64,000 bases of DNA from an uncultured Caldilineaceae bacterium (GTDB lineage Bacteria > Chloroflexota > Anaerolineae > Caldilineales > Caldilineaceae), in contig OY282381.1 in assembly GCA_958295915.1 (NCBI GenBank), positions 1,386,722-1,450,721 on the forward strand. Reading direction: 5' to 3'. A program made the position numbers and the translations under genes. The stretch's first letter is position 1; every line of letters begins with the position of its first letter. Positions 1-7,753 of the stretch are shown piece after piece. The notes below the pieces were generated by a model. The model was not told the origin of the DNA. It ran no database searches and saw only the letters and a program-made list of their open reading frames with translations.

Positions 1-692
1 AGGAGTCGATCCTCAGGGTTCCACTGCGCTCTGAAGCCATCGAGCAGCGTCTGGATGTTTGGATCCGCGCTGGTCTCTGATTTATAGCGTTCGTATTCCG
101 CGCTGAAGAGGAGGCGTTGCGGCAGGCCGGCGTCGTTGAGAAACTCACTTGGCTCCAAGACTGTCGCGAAGCGAAAGGAGGTCGTCGGCACATCATATTG
201 GTGATAGTAGGCCATCGCCAGCTCCTCACCGATCCATTTGGTGAGAAAGTAGGGCATCTGGTGGTAGCGGGCGACCATTTCTTCACGAATCGGGGTCTCG
301 AAGTAGCGGCCATTTTCTTCCAGTCGCCAATAGATGGCTTCGGTACAGGCGTAGACAAAGCGGTGCAAATTGGGGCATGCGGCCCGAACACTCTCCAGCA
401 GATTGAGTGTGCCCATCCCATTGATGTCTAAATACTGACGATTGTCGAATGGGCCCCCGAACGCCGCCGCCAAGTGGCAGATGGCGTCAACTCCCTGGAC
501 AGCCTGGAGTACGTCTTCAAAGTTGCGCAGATCTCCTGTAACCGTTTCCACGTCGGCGAAGGCATCCAACTTATGGGCGCGGCTGGCATCGCCGGGGTAG
601 ACAAAACTGCGAATTTCGTGACCTTTGGCCAGCAAGCGCGTGACCAGATTGGCGCCGATCCGGCCTGTGCCACCGGTTACCAGAACTTTCAT
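1..692 (-). CDS. NAD-dependent epimerase/dehydratase (partial, C-terminus off the left edge)
   Basis: Reading leftward from an ATG at 692, the protein begins MKVLVTGGTGRIGANLV, the GxxGxxG dinucleotide-binding loop of an extended short-chain dehydrogenase. It continues through a conserved DAICHLAAAFGG segment and a YxxxK-like YFLTKWIGEE, where the Tyr and Lys fit the SDR active site. The frame stays open to base 1, so the C-terminal part is missing. Extended SDRs of this kind act on nucleotide sugars or related polyols, but the substrate cannot be told from this fragment. Upstream lies a repeat-rich spacer. No other start is possible nearby, because the ATG at 697 is followed by a stop two codons later. 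Confidence 0.85.
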   Translation of the reverse strand, partial: MKVLVTGGTGRIGANLVTRLLAKGHEIRSFVYPGDASRAHKLDAFADVETVTGDLRNFEDVLQAVQGVDAICHLAAAFGGPFDNRQYLDINGMGTLNLLESVRAACPNLHRFVYACTEAIYWRLEENGRYFETPIREEMVARYHQMPYFLTKWIGEELAMAYYHQYDVPTTSFRFATVLEPSEFLNDAGLPQRLLFSAEYERYKSETSADPNIQTLLDGFRAQWNPEDRL

Positions 693-740
693 AGCATGAC
701 CCTTCTGTCAAATCGAGTGGATTCCTTTTGGAGGGTTGAT

Positions 741-895
741 CTTGCGCGCCACTGTAGGGCGCGACATGTGCCTTGCGCGCCACTGTAGGGCGCGACGTGT
801 GCCTTGCGCGCCACTGCGGGGCGCGACGTGTGCCTTGCGCGCCACTGCGGGGCGCGACATGCGCCTTGCGCGCCACTGTAGGGCGCGACGTGTGC
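741..895. repeat. Five tandem 31-bp hairpin repeats
   Basis: Five consecutive 31-bp units start at 741, 772, 803, 834 and 865. Each contains CGCGCC, a 7-base loop such as ACTGTAG, then GGCGCG, a perfect 6-bp stem. Units differ only in the loop (ACTGTAG or ACTGCGG) and in a CATG/CGTG step. The array lies just upstream of the epimerase start. Single copies of the same hairpin occur at 1136-1160 and, more diverged, at 39931-39956. All frames are open through it, but they are low-complexity translations of the repeat and not genes. Confidence 0.9.
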
Positions 896-942
896 GCTGT
901 TCAGTGTAACAAACAGGTGGCAGCGTGTCTAATGGGCTACTC

Positions 943-1070
943 CGAATCAGGATTTAAGGATTAACAGTGACGATGCAGGATAGATCCGACTATGATTGAT
1001 ATGATTATCCAGGATCTGACCATGATTTTATCCTGTTCATCATCCGAATCAGGAGAATCACAGTCCACAG
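943..1070. repeat. Dispersed CAGGATTTA/GATTAACAG repeat (family R2)
   Basis: The stretch starting at ATCAGGATTTAAGGATTAAC and running to GCAGGATAGATCC at about 986 is one copy of a dispersed repeat. It is followed by further GGATCTGACCATG and ATCCGAATCAGGAG fragments. Related copies lie at 20455-20605, 21443-21490 (inside a gene), 39955-39975, 46728-46765 and 53638-53690. No gene is supported between 693 and 1259. Confidence 0.7.
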
Positions 1071-1135
1071 CCAATCATCTTGATCTGAATCCGCGCTTGC
1101 GGGCATCTCGCTCTGCTGGCGTTTGAAAGGCTGGT

Positions 1136-1160
1136 CTCGCGCGCCACTGCGGGGCGCGAT
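1136..1160. repeat. Single copy of the CGCGCC-loop-GGCGCG hairpin
   Basis: CTCGCGCGCCACTGCGGGG followed by CGCGATG repeats the core of the 31-bp tandem units at 741-895. It sits about 100 bp upstream of the enolase-superfamily gene. Confidence 0.75.
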
Positions 1161-1178
1161 GTAGAGCCGATTTCAGCG

Positions 1179-1184
1179 TATAAT
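1179..1184 (+). promoter_or_regulatory. Candidate -10 box for the sugar-acid cluster
   Basis: A perfect TATAAT hexamer lies 75 bp upstream of the dehydratase start. No good -35 box is visible at 16-18 bp, so this is only a candidate. Confidence 0.3.
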
Positions 1185-1207
1185 GGATGCGCCTCCATGG
1201 GAAGGGT

Positions 1208-1246
1208 TTGAATCATAATTCAGATATTGAACTGGCGGGAATACTG
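1208..1246 (+). promoter_or_regulatory. Copy A of a ~40-bp element shared by three sugar-acid genes
   Basis: Reads TTGAATCATAATTCAG, then ..GAACTGGCGGGAATAC. Near-identical copies precede the aldolase (2976-3014) and the kinase (3720-3758). Copy A ends just before the AAGGGGAA ribosome binding site of the dehydratase. It could be an operator or a small mobile repeat. Confidence 0.6.
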
Positions 1247-1259
1247 AAAGGGGAATTTT

Positions 1260-2366
1260 ATGAAAATCACAGATATAACCGTTGAACGCTACGCCTGGCC
1301 GCGGCCGAAACCGATCAGCAACGGCAAATACACCTACGTGGATGTAAGCCTGAATCTGGTTCACATCTACACCGACGAAGGGGTTAGCGGCGTGGGCTGG
1401 GGCGGCGGCACGGCTTCCGGTCAGGGCAGCGATCTGACGACAACGCTCATCGACTACTTCAAGCCGGTCATCATCGGCGAGAATCCCTTCAACTACCGGC
1501 GTATCTGGGAAAACATGTGGCTGCCGAAGCTAGTGGGCCGGCGGGGGCTATCTACCCGTGTGATTAGCGCCATCGATATCGCTCTGTGGGATCTGATGGG
1601 CAAAGCGGTGAACAAGCCGGTTTATCAGCTCCTGGGGGGCTACCGGGACAGCATCCCCGCCTATATCGCCGGCGGGTATTATGAGGAGGGCAAAGGGCTA
1701 CGGGAGCTGGCTCAGGAGATGGAAGAAAACCTGACGCTGGGCGCAAAGGCGATTAAAATGAAAGTCGGGGGTGTGCCCATCAACGAGGATGTGAGACGGG
1801 TGCAGGTGGTGCGGGAGACCATCGGCCCGGAGATCAAACTGCTGGTAGACGCCAATAACGCTTACAGCGCGCATGAAGCCATTGAGCTGGCCCGCAAAAT
1901 TGAAAAGCACGAGCCTTTCTGGTTCGAGGAACCGGTGGCGCCGGACGACTACCGGGGGCACGCCCGTGTAGCCCGCGCCACGTCGATTCCCATTGCCAGC
2001 GGTGAGAACGAATATACCCGTTATGGCTTCCGCGACCTGATCGAGCGCGAAGGGGCGGCCATTCTCAATGCCGATGCGCAGATTCTCGGCGGTATCACTG
2101 AGTTCATGCAGGTGGCCGCGCTCACCGCGGCAGAGGATCTGGTCATCGCTCCCCACGGCGCGCAGGAGGTGCATATCCATCTGGTATGCGCAATCGCCAA
2201 CGGGCTGATCCTGGAGTTCTATCGGGAGACGGTGGACCCCCTGCGTATGCAGATCTTCGAGGAGCCGATGGCGCTGGACGCGGACGGGAATGTGGCCGCG
2301 CCGGATCGCCCCGGCTTGGGCATTACGCCCAATTACGACTTGCTCAAACGGCACCGGGTGGGATGA
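1260..2366 (+). CDS. Mandelate racemase/muconate lactonizing enzyme family sugar-acid dehydratase
   Basis: A 368-residue enolase-superfamily protein. The KxK pair is at K166/K168 in AIKMKVGG. Metal ligands are D197 (VDANNAY), E223 (WFEEP) and E249 (SGENE). H299 in APHGAQ is the likely general base or acid. This arrangement fits sugar-acid dehydratases that remove water from an aldonate to give a 2-keto-3-deoxy acid. The next two genes encode a KDPG-type aldolase and a KDG-type kinase, which supports that role; the exact sugar acid cannot be read from the sequence. AAGGGGAA lies 6-7 bases before the ATG. A second superfamily member at 52094-53368 is quite different and lacks a normal third metal ligand. 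Confidence 0.85.
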   Translation: MKITDITVERYAWPRPKPISNGKYTYVDVSLNLVHIYTDEGVSGVGWGGGTASGQGSDLTTTLIDYFKPVIIGENPFNYRRIWENMWLPKLVGRRGLSTRVISAIDIALWDLMGKAVNKPVYQLLGGYRDSIPAYIAGGYYEEGKGLRELAQEMEENLTLGAKAIKMKVGGVPINEDVRRVQVVRETIGPEIKLLVDANNAYSAHEAIELARKIEKHEPFWFEEPVAPDDYRGHARVARATSIPIASGENEYTRYGFRDLIEREGAAILNADAQILGGITEFMQVAALTAAEDLVIAPHGAQEVHIHLVCAIANGLILEFYRETVDPLRMQIFEEPMALDADGNVAAPDRPGLGITPNYDLLKRHRVG

Positions 2367-2367
2367 T

Positions 2368-2493
2368 TCACGACTCGTATTTCGCTCTATTGGGGACTGA
2401 GCTAATCACGAATCCTATGGCCTGTGTGTAAAACTCCGCAATCGGTTGACGATCGTAGTAGTGCAAGAACGTGATCTGGGGCTGAGCTTTCAA
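2368..2493 (-). pseudogene. Remnant of a VOC/glyoxalase-like gene N-terminus
   Basis: From a possible TTG start at 2493 the translation reads LKAQPQITFLHYYDRQPIA, then EFYTQAIGF. This resembles the first strand and helix of VOC-family (glyoxalase/bleomycin-resistance) proteins, where ITFLYY.D...A.FY...GF is typical. Similarity ends abruptly and the frame stops after another 14 residues. It lies directly downstream of the solute-binding-protein remnant on the same strand, so both may come from one decayed operon. The similarity is short and could be chance. Confidence 0.35.
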
Positions 2494-2533
2494 AGCCGTC
2501 TGTGCAGTCGAGTCCTTTCCTGCTGGTTCTTGA

Positions 2534-2914
2534 TCATGGGTTATGACTTGGCGTCGCGCTAAGTTTGACGAGGCCGGCATGGTCCATGTCGATGCCTGAG
2601 ACTTCTGAGCGGTGAGCATAGAGCTTCATAGGATGATACAGGTACAGCCAGTGCGGATTCTCGTGGAGCCAGGACAAACAACGGCTGTAGGCTTTCAGCC
2701 TTTTCCGGCTGTCGACGGACCGGTGCGCGGCTTCAATGAGCTGGTCCGCCATGTTGTCCTGTACCCCTTGCCACCAGAGGCCTTGGGCCTGGCTGGATAC
2801 TTTCTCTTGCAGCACGCGGTAGGCGCTCAGTGGGCGGAGGCGTTGGCAGAAATTTCTACTAATTGTGTCCTTCTCTTCGCCTTCTTCCCCGTAGGGTTTG
2901 CCAAAGATCGGCAC
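2534..2914 (-). pseudogene. C-terminal fragment of an ABC transporter solute-binding protein (family 5-like)
   Basis: The C-terminal ~70 residues of this 126-residue frame look like the end of peptide/oligosaccharide-type solute-binding proteins: SRKRLKAYSRCLSWLHENP, followed by WLYLYHPMKLYA, where K/R...Y...l..I.HE..PWL.LYHP..LY is the usual pattern. The expected ~450 residues before it are absent, along with signal peptide and permease genes. The stretch is therefore best read as a decayed gene. Assignment is from motif memory only. Confidence 0.5.
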
Positions 2915-2959
2915 TGTGCGATACAGTGGGCGCGATGCAGTGAGGCGCGATACAGTGAG
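2915..2959. repeat. Three ~15-bp GCGATACAGTG-type repeats
   Basis: Consecutive units close to GCGCGATACAGTGAG lead directly into copy B of the shared element. The same GTGAGGTATGAGCGC string that follows here also precedes copy C at 3699. Confidence 0.6.
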
Positions 2960-2975
2960 GTATGAGCGCGGTCAT

Positions 2976-3014
2976 ATGAATCAGGGTTCAGCTCGTGAAC
3001 TGACGGGAATACGA
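2976..3014 (+). promoter_or_regulatory. Copy B of the ~40-bp element shared by three sugar-acid genes
   Basis: Reads ATGAATCAGGGTTCAG, then ..GAACTGACGGGAATAC, 46 bp upstream of the aldolase start. It shares a further 20 bp upstream (GTGAGGTATGAGCGC) with copy C. Confidence 0.6.
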
Positions 3015-3059
3015 ATTCAGATCATTTTGCTGACAGATTTCGTGCATGAGGGGGCATGT

Positions 3060-3785
3060 GTGGGTGATCCCAAGCGAACGCTACAGGTGATCGAGGAGGG
3101 CGGTGTTGTTCCGATAGTGCGGTTGCCGGATCTGGCTCAGGTCGCGGATCTGGCCCGGGCGCTGCTGGATGGCGGCGTGACGGCCGTTGAGTTGACGATG
3201 ACCAGCCCCGGCGCGCTGTCGGCGCTGTCTCTCCTGCGGGAAACGGCGTCGGCTTTCGCGGAAGGCGCTGCTGCGCTGGGGATGGGATCTGTGCTGAACA
3301 GGGAGATGGCTGCGGCGGCCATCAGCGGCGGCGCGCAGTTTATCGTCGCGCCGCTGCTGGATCTGCCCACAGTGGCCTATTGCGTCGAGCGGGATGTGCC
3401 GGTGATGCCTGGCGCGTTCACGCCTACGGAGATTCAAACTGCGTGGGTAGCCGGCGCGGCGGTGGTAAAGGTCTTTCCCGCTACCCGCCTCGGGCCCGGT
3501 TACTTCAGGGATGTGCTGGCTCCTCTGCCGCATCTGAAGCTGATGCCCACTGGCGGCGTCGGGTTGGAGAACGCCGGCGAATTTATCCGTGCCGGCGCGG
3601 TGGCTGTGGGGGTGGGCAGCGCTCTGGCGCGCAAAGATTGGGTAGCGGCCGGCAACTGGTTGGCGCTCACGGAACAGGCTCGCAGATTCATAGCAACTGT
3701 GAGGTATGAGCGCAATCACATGAATCACAGTTCAGACATTGCACTGGCGGGAATACCGAATAAGGAGGCGCGCGAGGCGGAATGA
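3060..3785 (+). CDS. eda: 2-dehydro-3-deoxy-phosphogluconate (KDPG/KHG-type) aldolase
   Basis: Class I KDPG/KHG aldolase fold: the opening VIEEGGVVPIVRLPD, the catalytic-Glu region AVELTMTSPGAL, the Schiff-base lysine in AAVVKVFPATRLGPGYF, and the phosphate loop LMPTGGVGLENAGEF. It would split a phosphorylated 2-keto-3-deoxy acid into pyruvate and an aldehyde phosphate. The frame is open back to 2898, but GAGGGGG lies 6 bases before a GTG at 3060, where family homology begins. The last ~25 residues are unusual, because copy C of the repeated element is translated as the C-terminal tail. The stop overlaps the kinase ATG (ATGA), implying translational coupling. Confidence 0.85.
   Translation: MGDPKRTLQVIEEGGVVPIVRLPDLAQVADLARALLDGGVTAVELTMTSPGALSALSLLRETASAFAEGAAALGMGSVLNREMAAAAISGGAQFIVAPLLDLPTVAYCVERDVPVMPGAFTPTEIQTAWVAGAAVVKVFPATRLGPGYFRDVLAPLPHLKLMPTGGVGLENAGEFIRAGAVAVGVGSALARKDWVAAGNWLALTEQARRFIATVRYERNHMNHSSDIALAGIPNKEAREAE
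3720..3758 (+). promoter_or_regulatory. Copy C of the ~40-bp element, inside the 3' end of the aldolase gene
   Basis: Reads ATGAATCACAGTTCAG, then ..GCACTGGCGGGAATAC. It lies 24 bp upstream of the kinase start and is read as the aldolase C-terminus (NHMNHSSDIALAGIP). Confidence 0.6.
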
Positions 3786-4777
3786 GCAGATACGACGTTG
3801 TGACACTGGGCGAGACGTTGCTGCGCCTGGCTCCCCCCGGCCATCTGCGCATCGAGCAGGCGGCCTATTTTGAGTTGGAAGCGGGCGGTACTGAAGCGAA
3901 CACGGCTGTGGCTTTGGCCCGGCTCGGCGTGCGCGCAACGTGGATTTCACGGATGCCGGCCAACCCTCTGGGACGACGCGTCGCGCGCACGCTGATGGGC
4001 AACGGCGTGGACATTTCCCAGATCATCTGGGCGGAGGAGGAGCGGCTAGGTCTCTTTTTCGTCGAGTTCGGCGATGGCGCCCGGGCCACCTCCATTACCT
4101 ACGATCGGGCCAATTCCGCGGCCAGCCGCATGACGCCGGACGAACTGCCGGCGGAGCTTTTCAGCGCGGCGAATGGGCGACATCTCCATCTGACCGGCAT
4201 CACCCTCGCCATCAGTGACAGCGCTGCGGCTACGGCCGCCAAAGCGCTGCAACTGGCCCAAGCAGCCGGTTGGAGCGTCAGTTTCGATATCAACTACCGC
4301 GCCAAACTATGGACACCTCAGGAGTCCCGCAGGGGGTGTCAGCCTTTTGCCGCTGCCGCGGATATACTTTTTCTGCCGATTCGGGACGCTCAGACGCACT
4401 TTCATCTGCCTGAATCCATCTCAGCGGAAGAAGCCTTGGCGGCGGTTCAAGGCGAGTATCCCCAGACGACGATCATCCTCACCTTGGGCGCGGACGGCTC
4501 GATCGCCGCGGAGCCGGGGGGGGCGCGCGTACGCCAGGCGATCTTCCCTGGCGGGGGCACAGTTGGGCGCATCGGCGCGGGGGATGCCTTTACGGCCGGC
4601 GTTCTCTACCGCTATCTCTACCGGGACAGCGAAGACTGGTTAGTTGACGCCCTGCGCTGGGGCGCGGCCGCGGCGGCGATAAAATATACGATTCCTGGGG
4701 ACATGGGTCTGTTTGAAAAAGAAGAGGTGGCGGCGCTGGTGGAGAGGGGCGGGCCCCTGGTAGGGGTCAGCCGATAG
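3782..4777 (+). CDS. kdgK: PfkB-family carbohydrate kinase, probably 2-keto-3-deoxygluconate kinase
   Basis: A 331-residue ribokinase/PfkB protein. It begins VVTLGETLLRLAPPG, has the substrate-binding GGTEANTAVALARLG segment near residue 35, and carries the signature GRIGAGDAFTAG near residue 260; the Asp is the catalytic base. Family members close to 330 residues that sit beside a KDPG aldolase and a sugar-acid dehydratase usually phosphorylate 2-keto-3-deoxygluconate or an epimer. This is the second step between the two neighbouring enzymes. The start overlaps the aldolase stop by four bases. Confidence 0.85.
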   Translation: MSRYDVVTLGETLLRLAPPGHLRIEQAAYFELEAGGTEANTAVALARLGVRATWISRMPANPLGRRVARTLMGNGVDISQIIWAEEERLGLFFVEFGDGARATSITYDRANSAASRMTPDELPAELFSAANGRHLHLTGITLAISDSAAATAAKALQLAQAAGWSVSFDINYRAKLWTPQESRRGCQPFAAAADILFLPIRDAQTHFHLPESISAEEALAAVQGEYPQTTIILTLGADGSIAAEPGGARVRQAIFPGGGTVGRIGAGDAFTAGVLYRYLYRDSEDWLVDALRWGAAAAAIKYTIPGDMGLFEKEEVAALVERGGPLVGVSR

Positions 4778-4799
4778 AAAGTAGCGAGGCGGCCGCGCG

Positions 4800-5870
4800 G
4801 TGAACGGTAAATCCCGGGAGAGCTTCTATCAGATATTGGGCGTTCAGCCCAACGCCTCGCAGGAGGTGCTCGATGCGGCCTATCGACGGCTGGTACGTCT
4901 CCACACCGGCGAGTATCTGGACGATGCTGCCCTTGTCGCTGGCCCGGAACCGTCGGACCCATTCCTGGCACGCGTGGATCAGGCCTATCGGCAGCTTTCC
5001 GACCCTCTGAAACGCTGGGCACACGATGATGAAGTGCAAGAGGCGCAGCTGCTTTCTCTGACTGAAGAGGAGTTGGAGCTGGCCCGCAAGCGATTCGAAC
5101 CGTCCGACGCCTGGCTGTCTCACCAGCGTCGGGAAAACGGTTTCCTGTATATTCGCGTGGGCTGGGCCATGGATTTCACGTTCATACGGGATGCGGTACA
5201 TGCAGCGATACCGGAATCTGCACGCGCGTATAATCCCCGTCTGAACGAGTGGCGCATCGACGCCAAGTATGAAGACGAACTGGCCGCGATCTTCAGTAAT
5301 TTCAAGCGGGCAGATGCGCAGACCCCGCCGCCACAGGTCGGCCCTACCTATCCGCGCCCGGCGTTCAGGCCAACGACGCATCGCGCCCGGCAGCCTTGGA
5401 AAGGCTGGCCGTTCCTTATCATCGGCGGGTTGATTGTGGCGACGGTCGGCGCCCTGTTGTTCCCGAACACCCGCGTTGCGTCGGTCACGGCGCAGGCGAC
5501 AACCACTGCTATGGCGCTGCTCGATTCGTATGAGCCGTTGGAAAGCAACTTCCCTACGGCAACGCCGACACTGACGCCGATACTGATTTTTAGCGGCACG
5601 CTCCGGTACCCATCGGTCAATCTACGCAAGTGGCCGGGCACCGAGGCGCCGGTGCTGAGGTTGCTCAGCGGCGACGAAACCTATCAAGTTATTGGTCGGT
5701 TGGAGGACAGCAGTTGGTATGTTGTCGCTGCCGGGGACGAGATCGGTTGGATGGCCGCGTGGCCCATCGAGGTTGACAAAGAGCCTACCCGTCTGCCTGT
5801 TTATACAGGCGGGCAGATTCTGCCGGCGACACTCCCGACGCCGACGGCGGTTGTCAGCGAATCTGAATGA
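4800..5870 (+). CDS. Membrane protein with degenerate J-like domain and SH3 domain
   Basis: A 356-residue protein. Residues 8-75 look like a DnaJ domain (FYQILGVQPNAS, AYRRLVRLH, AYRQLSDPLKR), but the HPD tripeptide that stimulates Hsp70 is absent; RLHTGEYLDD stands in its place. One transmembrane helix spans about 204-222, and residues 268-320 form a bacterial SH3-type domain (VNLRKWPGT, WYVV, GWMAAW). The J-like part would be cytoplasmic and the SH3 part outside. The start is a GTG 23 bases after the kinase stop. Loss of HPD argues against co-chaperone activity; a structural or binding role is inferred. Confidence 0.65.
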   Translation: MNGKSRESFYQILGVQPNASQEVLDAAYRRLVRLHTGEYLDDAALVAGPEPSDPFLARVDQAYRQLSDPLKRWAHDDEVQEAQLLSLTEEELELARKRFEPSDAWLSHQRRENGFLYIRVGWAMDFTFIRDAVHAAIPESARAYNPRLNEWRIDAKYEDELAAIFSNFKRADAQTPPPQVGPTYPRPAFRPTTHRARQPWKGWPFLIIGGLIVATVGALLFPNTRVASVTAQATTTAMALLDSYEPLESNFPTATPTLTPILIFSGTLRYPSVNLRKWPGTEAPVLRLLSGDETYQVIGRLEDSSWYVVAAGDEIGWMAAWPIEVDKEPTRLPVYTGGQILPATLPTPTAVVSESE

Positions 5871-5996
5871 GCCGTATTGTGTATGCGTTGTCTCAGTGCA
5901 GTTCGCCGGCGTCATCGGCGGAGGCCCACGACCGGCCATGGCCAGCGGATAGCTTTTTTCTGTTTCCCACGGTTGTGGATACAATAGAAGAGAGGT

Positions 5997-6035
5997 GAGT
6001 GGAGAGAATTCCTGCGCGCTTCTCTCCACTCTTTT
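5997..6035 (+). terminator. Rho-independent terminator candidate
   Basis: A perfect 12-bp stem (GAGTGGAGAGAA paired with TTCTCTCCACTC) with an 11-base loop is followed by TTTT. It lies between the J-like/SH3 gene and the LysM-cytochrome gene and would end the upstream transcript. Confidence 0.6.
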
Positions 6036-6087
6036 CTCGCCGGCTGAACGCATGGTCTCTTCTACCCAGGCACTGAAACGATAACAG

Positions 6088-7716
6088 ATGAAGAATTCAA
6101 GAGGTAAGCCGGGATGGGATGCTCGCTTGCCACGAATCGGCAAGCGTTTCCATACTGTGCCGCGCTTAACTGTGCCGCGCTTACTGCTGTTGGGCGCGAT
6201 CTTCGTCATCAGCTTCCTGGCTATCCACGCTCTGAAGGGCGCCCGGATCGGTTCGGTGGCGGTTCAGGCGGCGGCGTGGGCGAGGCAAGAGGCAAGGCCG
6301 ACCCGTGACGCTGTGCCGACGGAAGCGGAGCCCGGCAGGGCCCGGCAGCCCGGGGCAGCGGCAACCCCGGCGCAGGAGCAGACGCGCGATGGGGGGCGCG
6401 GCGCCAGCGTGGGGTCGTCTGCGAGTGCGGCAAGAGCGATCATGTCAACTGCGCGCAGCGCCACTGAGCCGCCTTTTGGCGACGTTGTCAACACTACGCC
6501 GTTTACTGTCGAAGATCCGAAGGCCTATGTCTACAGCGTGCGCATGAGTGAGTATTGGTTTCTGATTGCGGACAAGTTCGGCATTCCAGTTGATGTTCTC
6601 AGAGACGCCAATAGAGAGCTATGGCGGTTGCGAGGGGAAGAAATCCGGCGCGGAGATCAGATGACGATCCCCGGTCTCAGCGCTGATGCCATGATTCCCG
6701 CGATCGTTTATACTGTTGAATACGGCGATTCCTGGCACTACATCGCCGATATATTCTCTGTTTCGTTCTTGCACCTGCTCCTGGACAATCTCGAGCTGTG
6801 GGCACAGCGCGGCATTTATATCCGGCCCGGCGACGAGATGACAGTTACGTATTTGCCGTCACAGTTTGCAAGCGCCACTACGGCTCGAGCGGACGGCACA
6901 GAGATCTATACAGAGATCTATATTGTGCGTTCTGGCGACAGTTGGTTCAGCATTGCGGAAAAGTTGGGTATTTCATTTAAATCGTTGCTCGCGATCAACC
7001 CCCGTCTGTGGGGGTTACGAGAACAACAGCTTTGGCCCAGTGATGAGATGAACATTCCGTCTCACGACAGACCGCGGACGCCGGAGAGCAGAGAGCCTTC
7101 TATACGGAAGGGCGATACTGTAAAAGAGATGCAAAAGGGAGCGACAAAGGCAATGTCCGTTCCCTCCGGCATGTACGAAGCGCAGACTGGAGACACATGG
7201 GAATCGGTCGCTGAAGCTGCCGGTATCGGCGTACAGGCACTGAGAGATGTGAATCGTGAAATTGAGGGGCGGGCATTGCGGTCGGGAGATATTCTGCGTA
7301 TTTCCTGGATTCTGCATATTTCCCTGGTGACCCGTCCAGCGGAGAGCCGCAGCATCATGAGCGCGTCCGACCTGGATACGCTTTCGGAGGTGGAGCGGGC
7401 TGCGTTGGCAGAGCGGGGTCTGTTTGTGTATAAGGAGCAGTACTGCGGCGTCTGCCATCGGCTCGACAGCGCCGGCACAAGAGGGCTATTCGGGCCGCCC
7501 CACGACGGAATGGGCGGCTTGGCTGCGGCCCGGCTTGATGATCCTGGGTACAACGGCACGGCTACGAATGTTTACGCCTATCTGTACGAGAGCATCGTTG
7601 ATCCGGATGTCTATTATGTAGAAGGGTTTGCAATGAGTCCCCACCGGATGCCGTCCTATCGACACATTCCGAAAGACGATTTGGAAGCTCTGCTCGTATT
7701 TCTGGCGGAGCAGTGA
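6088..7716 (+). CDS. Membrane-anchored LysM repeat protein fused to a c-type cytochrome domain
   Basis: A 542-residue protein with an N-terminal transmembrane or signal helix (about 30-48) and an Ala/Pro/Gly-rich linker to about 140. Four LysM-like modules follow, recognisable by Y.V..GDSW..IA..F..S...L...N..LW....I..GD...I. The C-terminal 90 residues hold CGVCH at 453-457, a heme c attachment site, with M516 or M521 as candidate axial ligand and a closing helix LEALLVFLAEQ. The protein would sit outside the membrane, with LysM modules holding a heme domain near the cell surface. LysM-cytochrome fusion is unusual. The next gene encodes a possible heme-binding domain, suggesting a shared redox or heme role. 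Confidence 0.7.
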   Translation: MKNSRGKPGWDARLPRIGKRFHTVPRLTVPRLLLLGAIFVISFLAIHALKGARIGSVAVQAAAWARQEARPTRDAVPTEAEPGRARQPGAAATPAQEQTRDGGRGASVGSSASAARAIMSTARSATEPPFGDVVNTTPFTVEDPKAYVYSVRMSEYWFLIADKFGIPVDVLRDANRELWRLRGEEIRRGDQMTIPGLSADAMIPAIVYTVEYGDSWHYIADIFSVSFLHLLLDNLELWAQRGIYIRPGDEMTVTYLPSQFASATTARADGTEIYTEIYIVRSGDSWFSIAEKLGISFKSLLAINPRLWGLREQQLWPSDEMNIPSHDRPRTPESREPSIRKGDTVKEMQKGATKAMSVPSGMYEAQTGDTWESVAEAAGIGVQALRDVNREIEGRALRSGDILRISWILHISLVTRPAESRSIMSASDLDTLSEVERAALAERGLFVYKEQYCGVCHRLDSAGTRGLFGPPHDGMGGLAAARLDDPGYNGTATNVYAYLYESIVDPDVYYVEGFAMSPHRMPSYRHIPKDDLEALLVFLAEQ

Positions 7717-7753
7717 TCGACTCGCAGGTTTCGCAGAACGAAGGAGAAGTCAG

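Noticed and set aside
741..895. Possible CRISPR array, because of five evenly spaced repeats
   Set aside because: The 31-bp units are contiguous with no unique spacers between them, so this is a tandem repeat.
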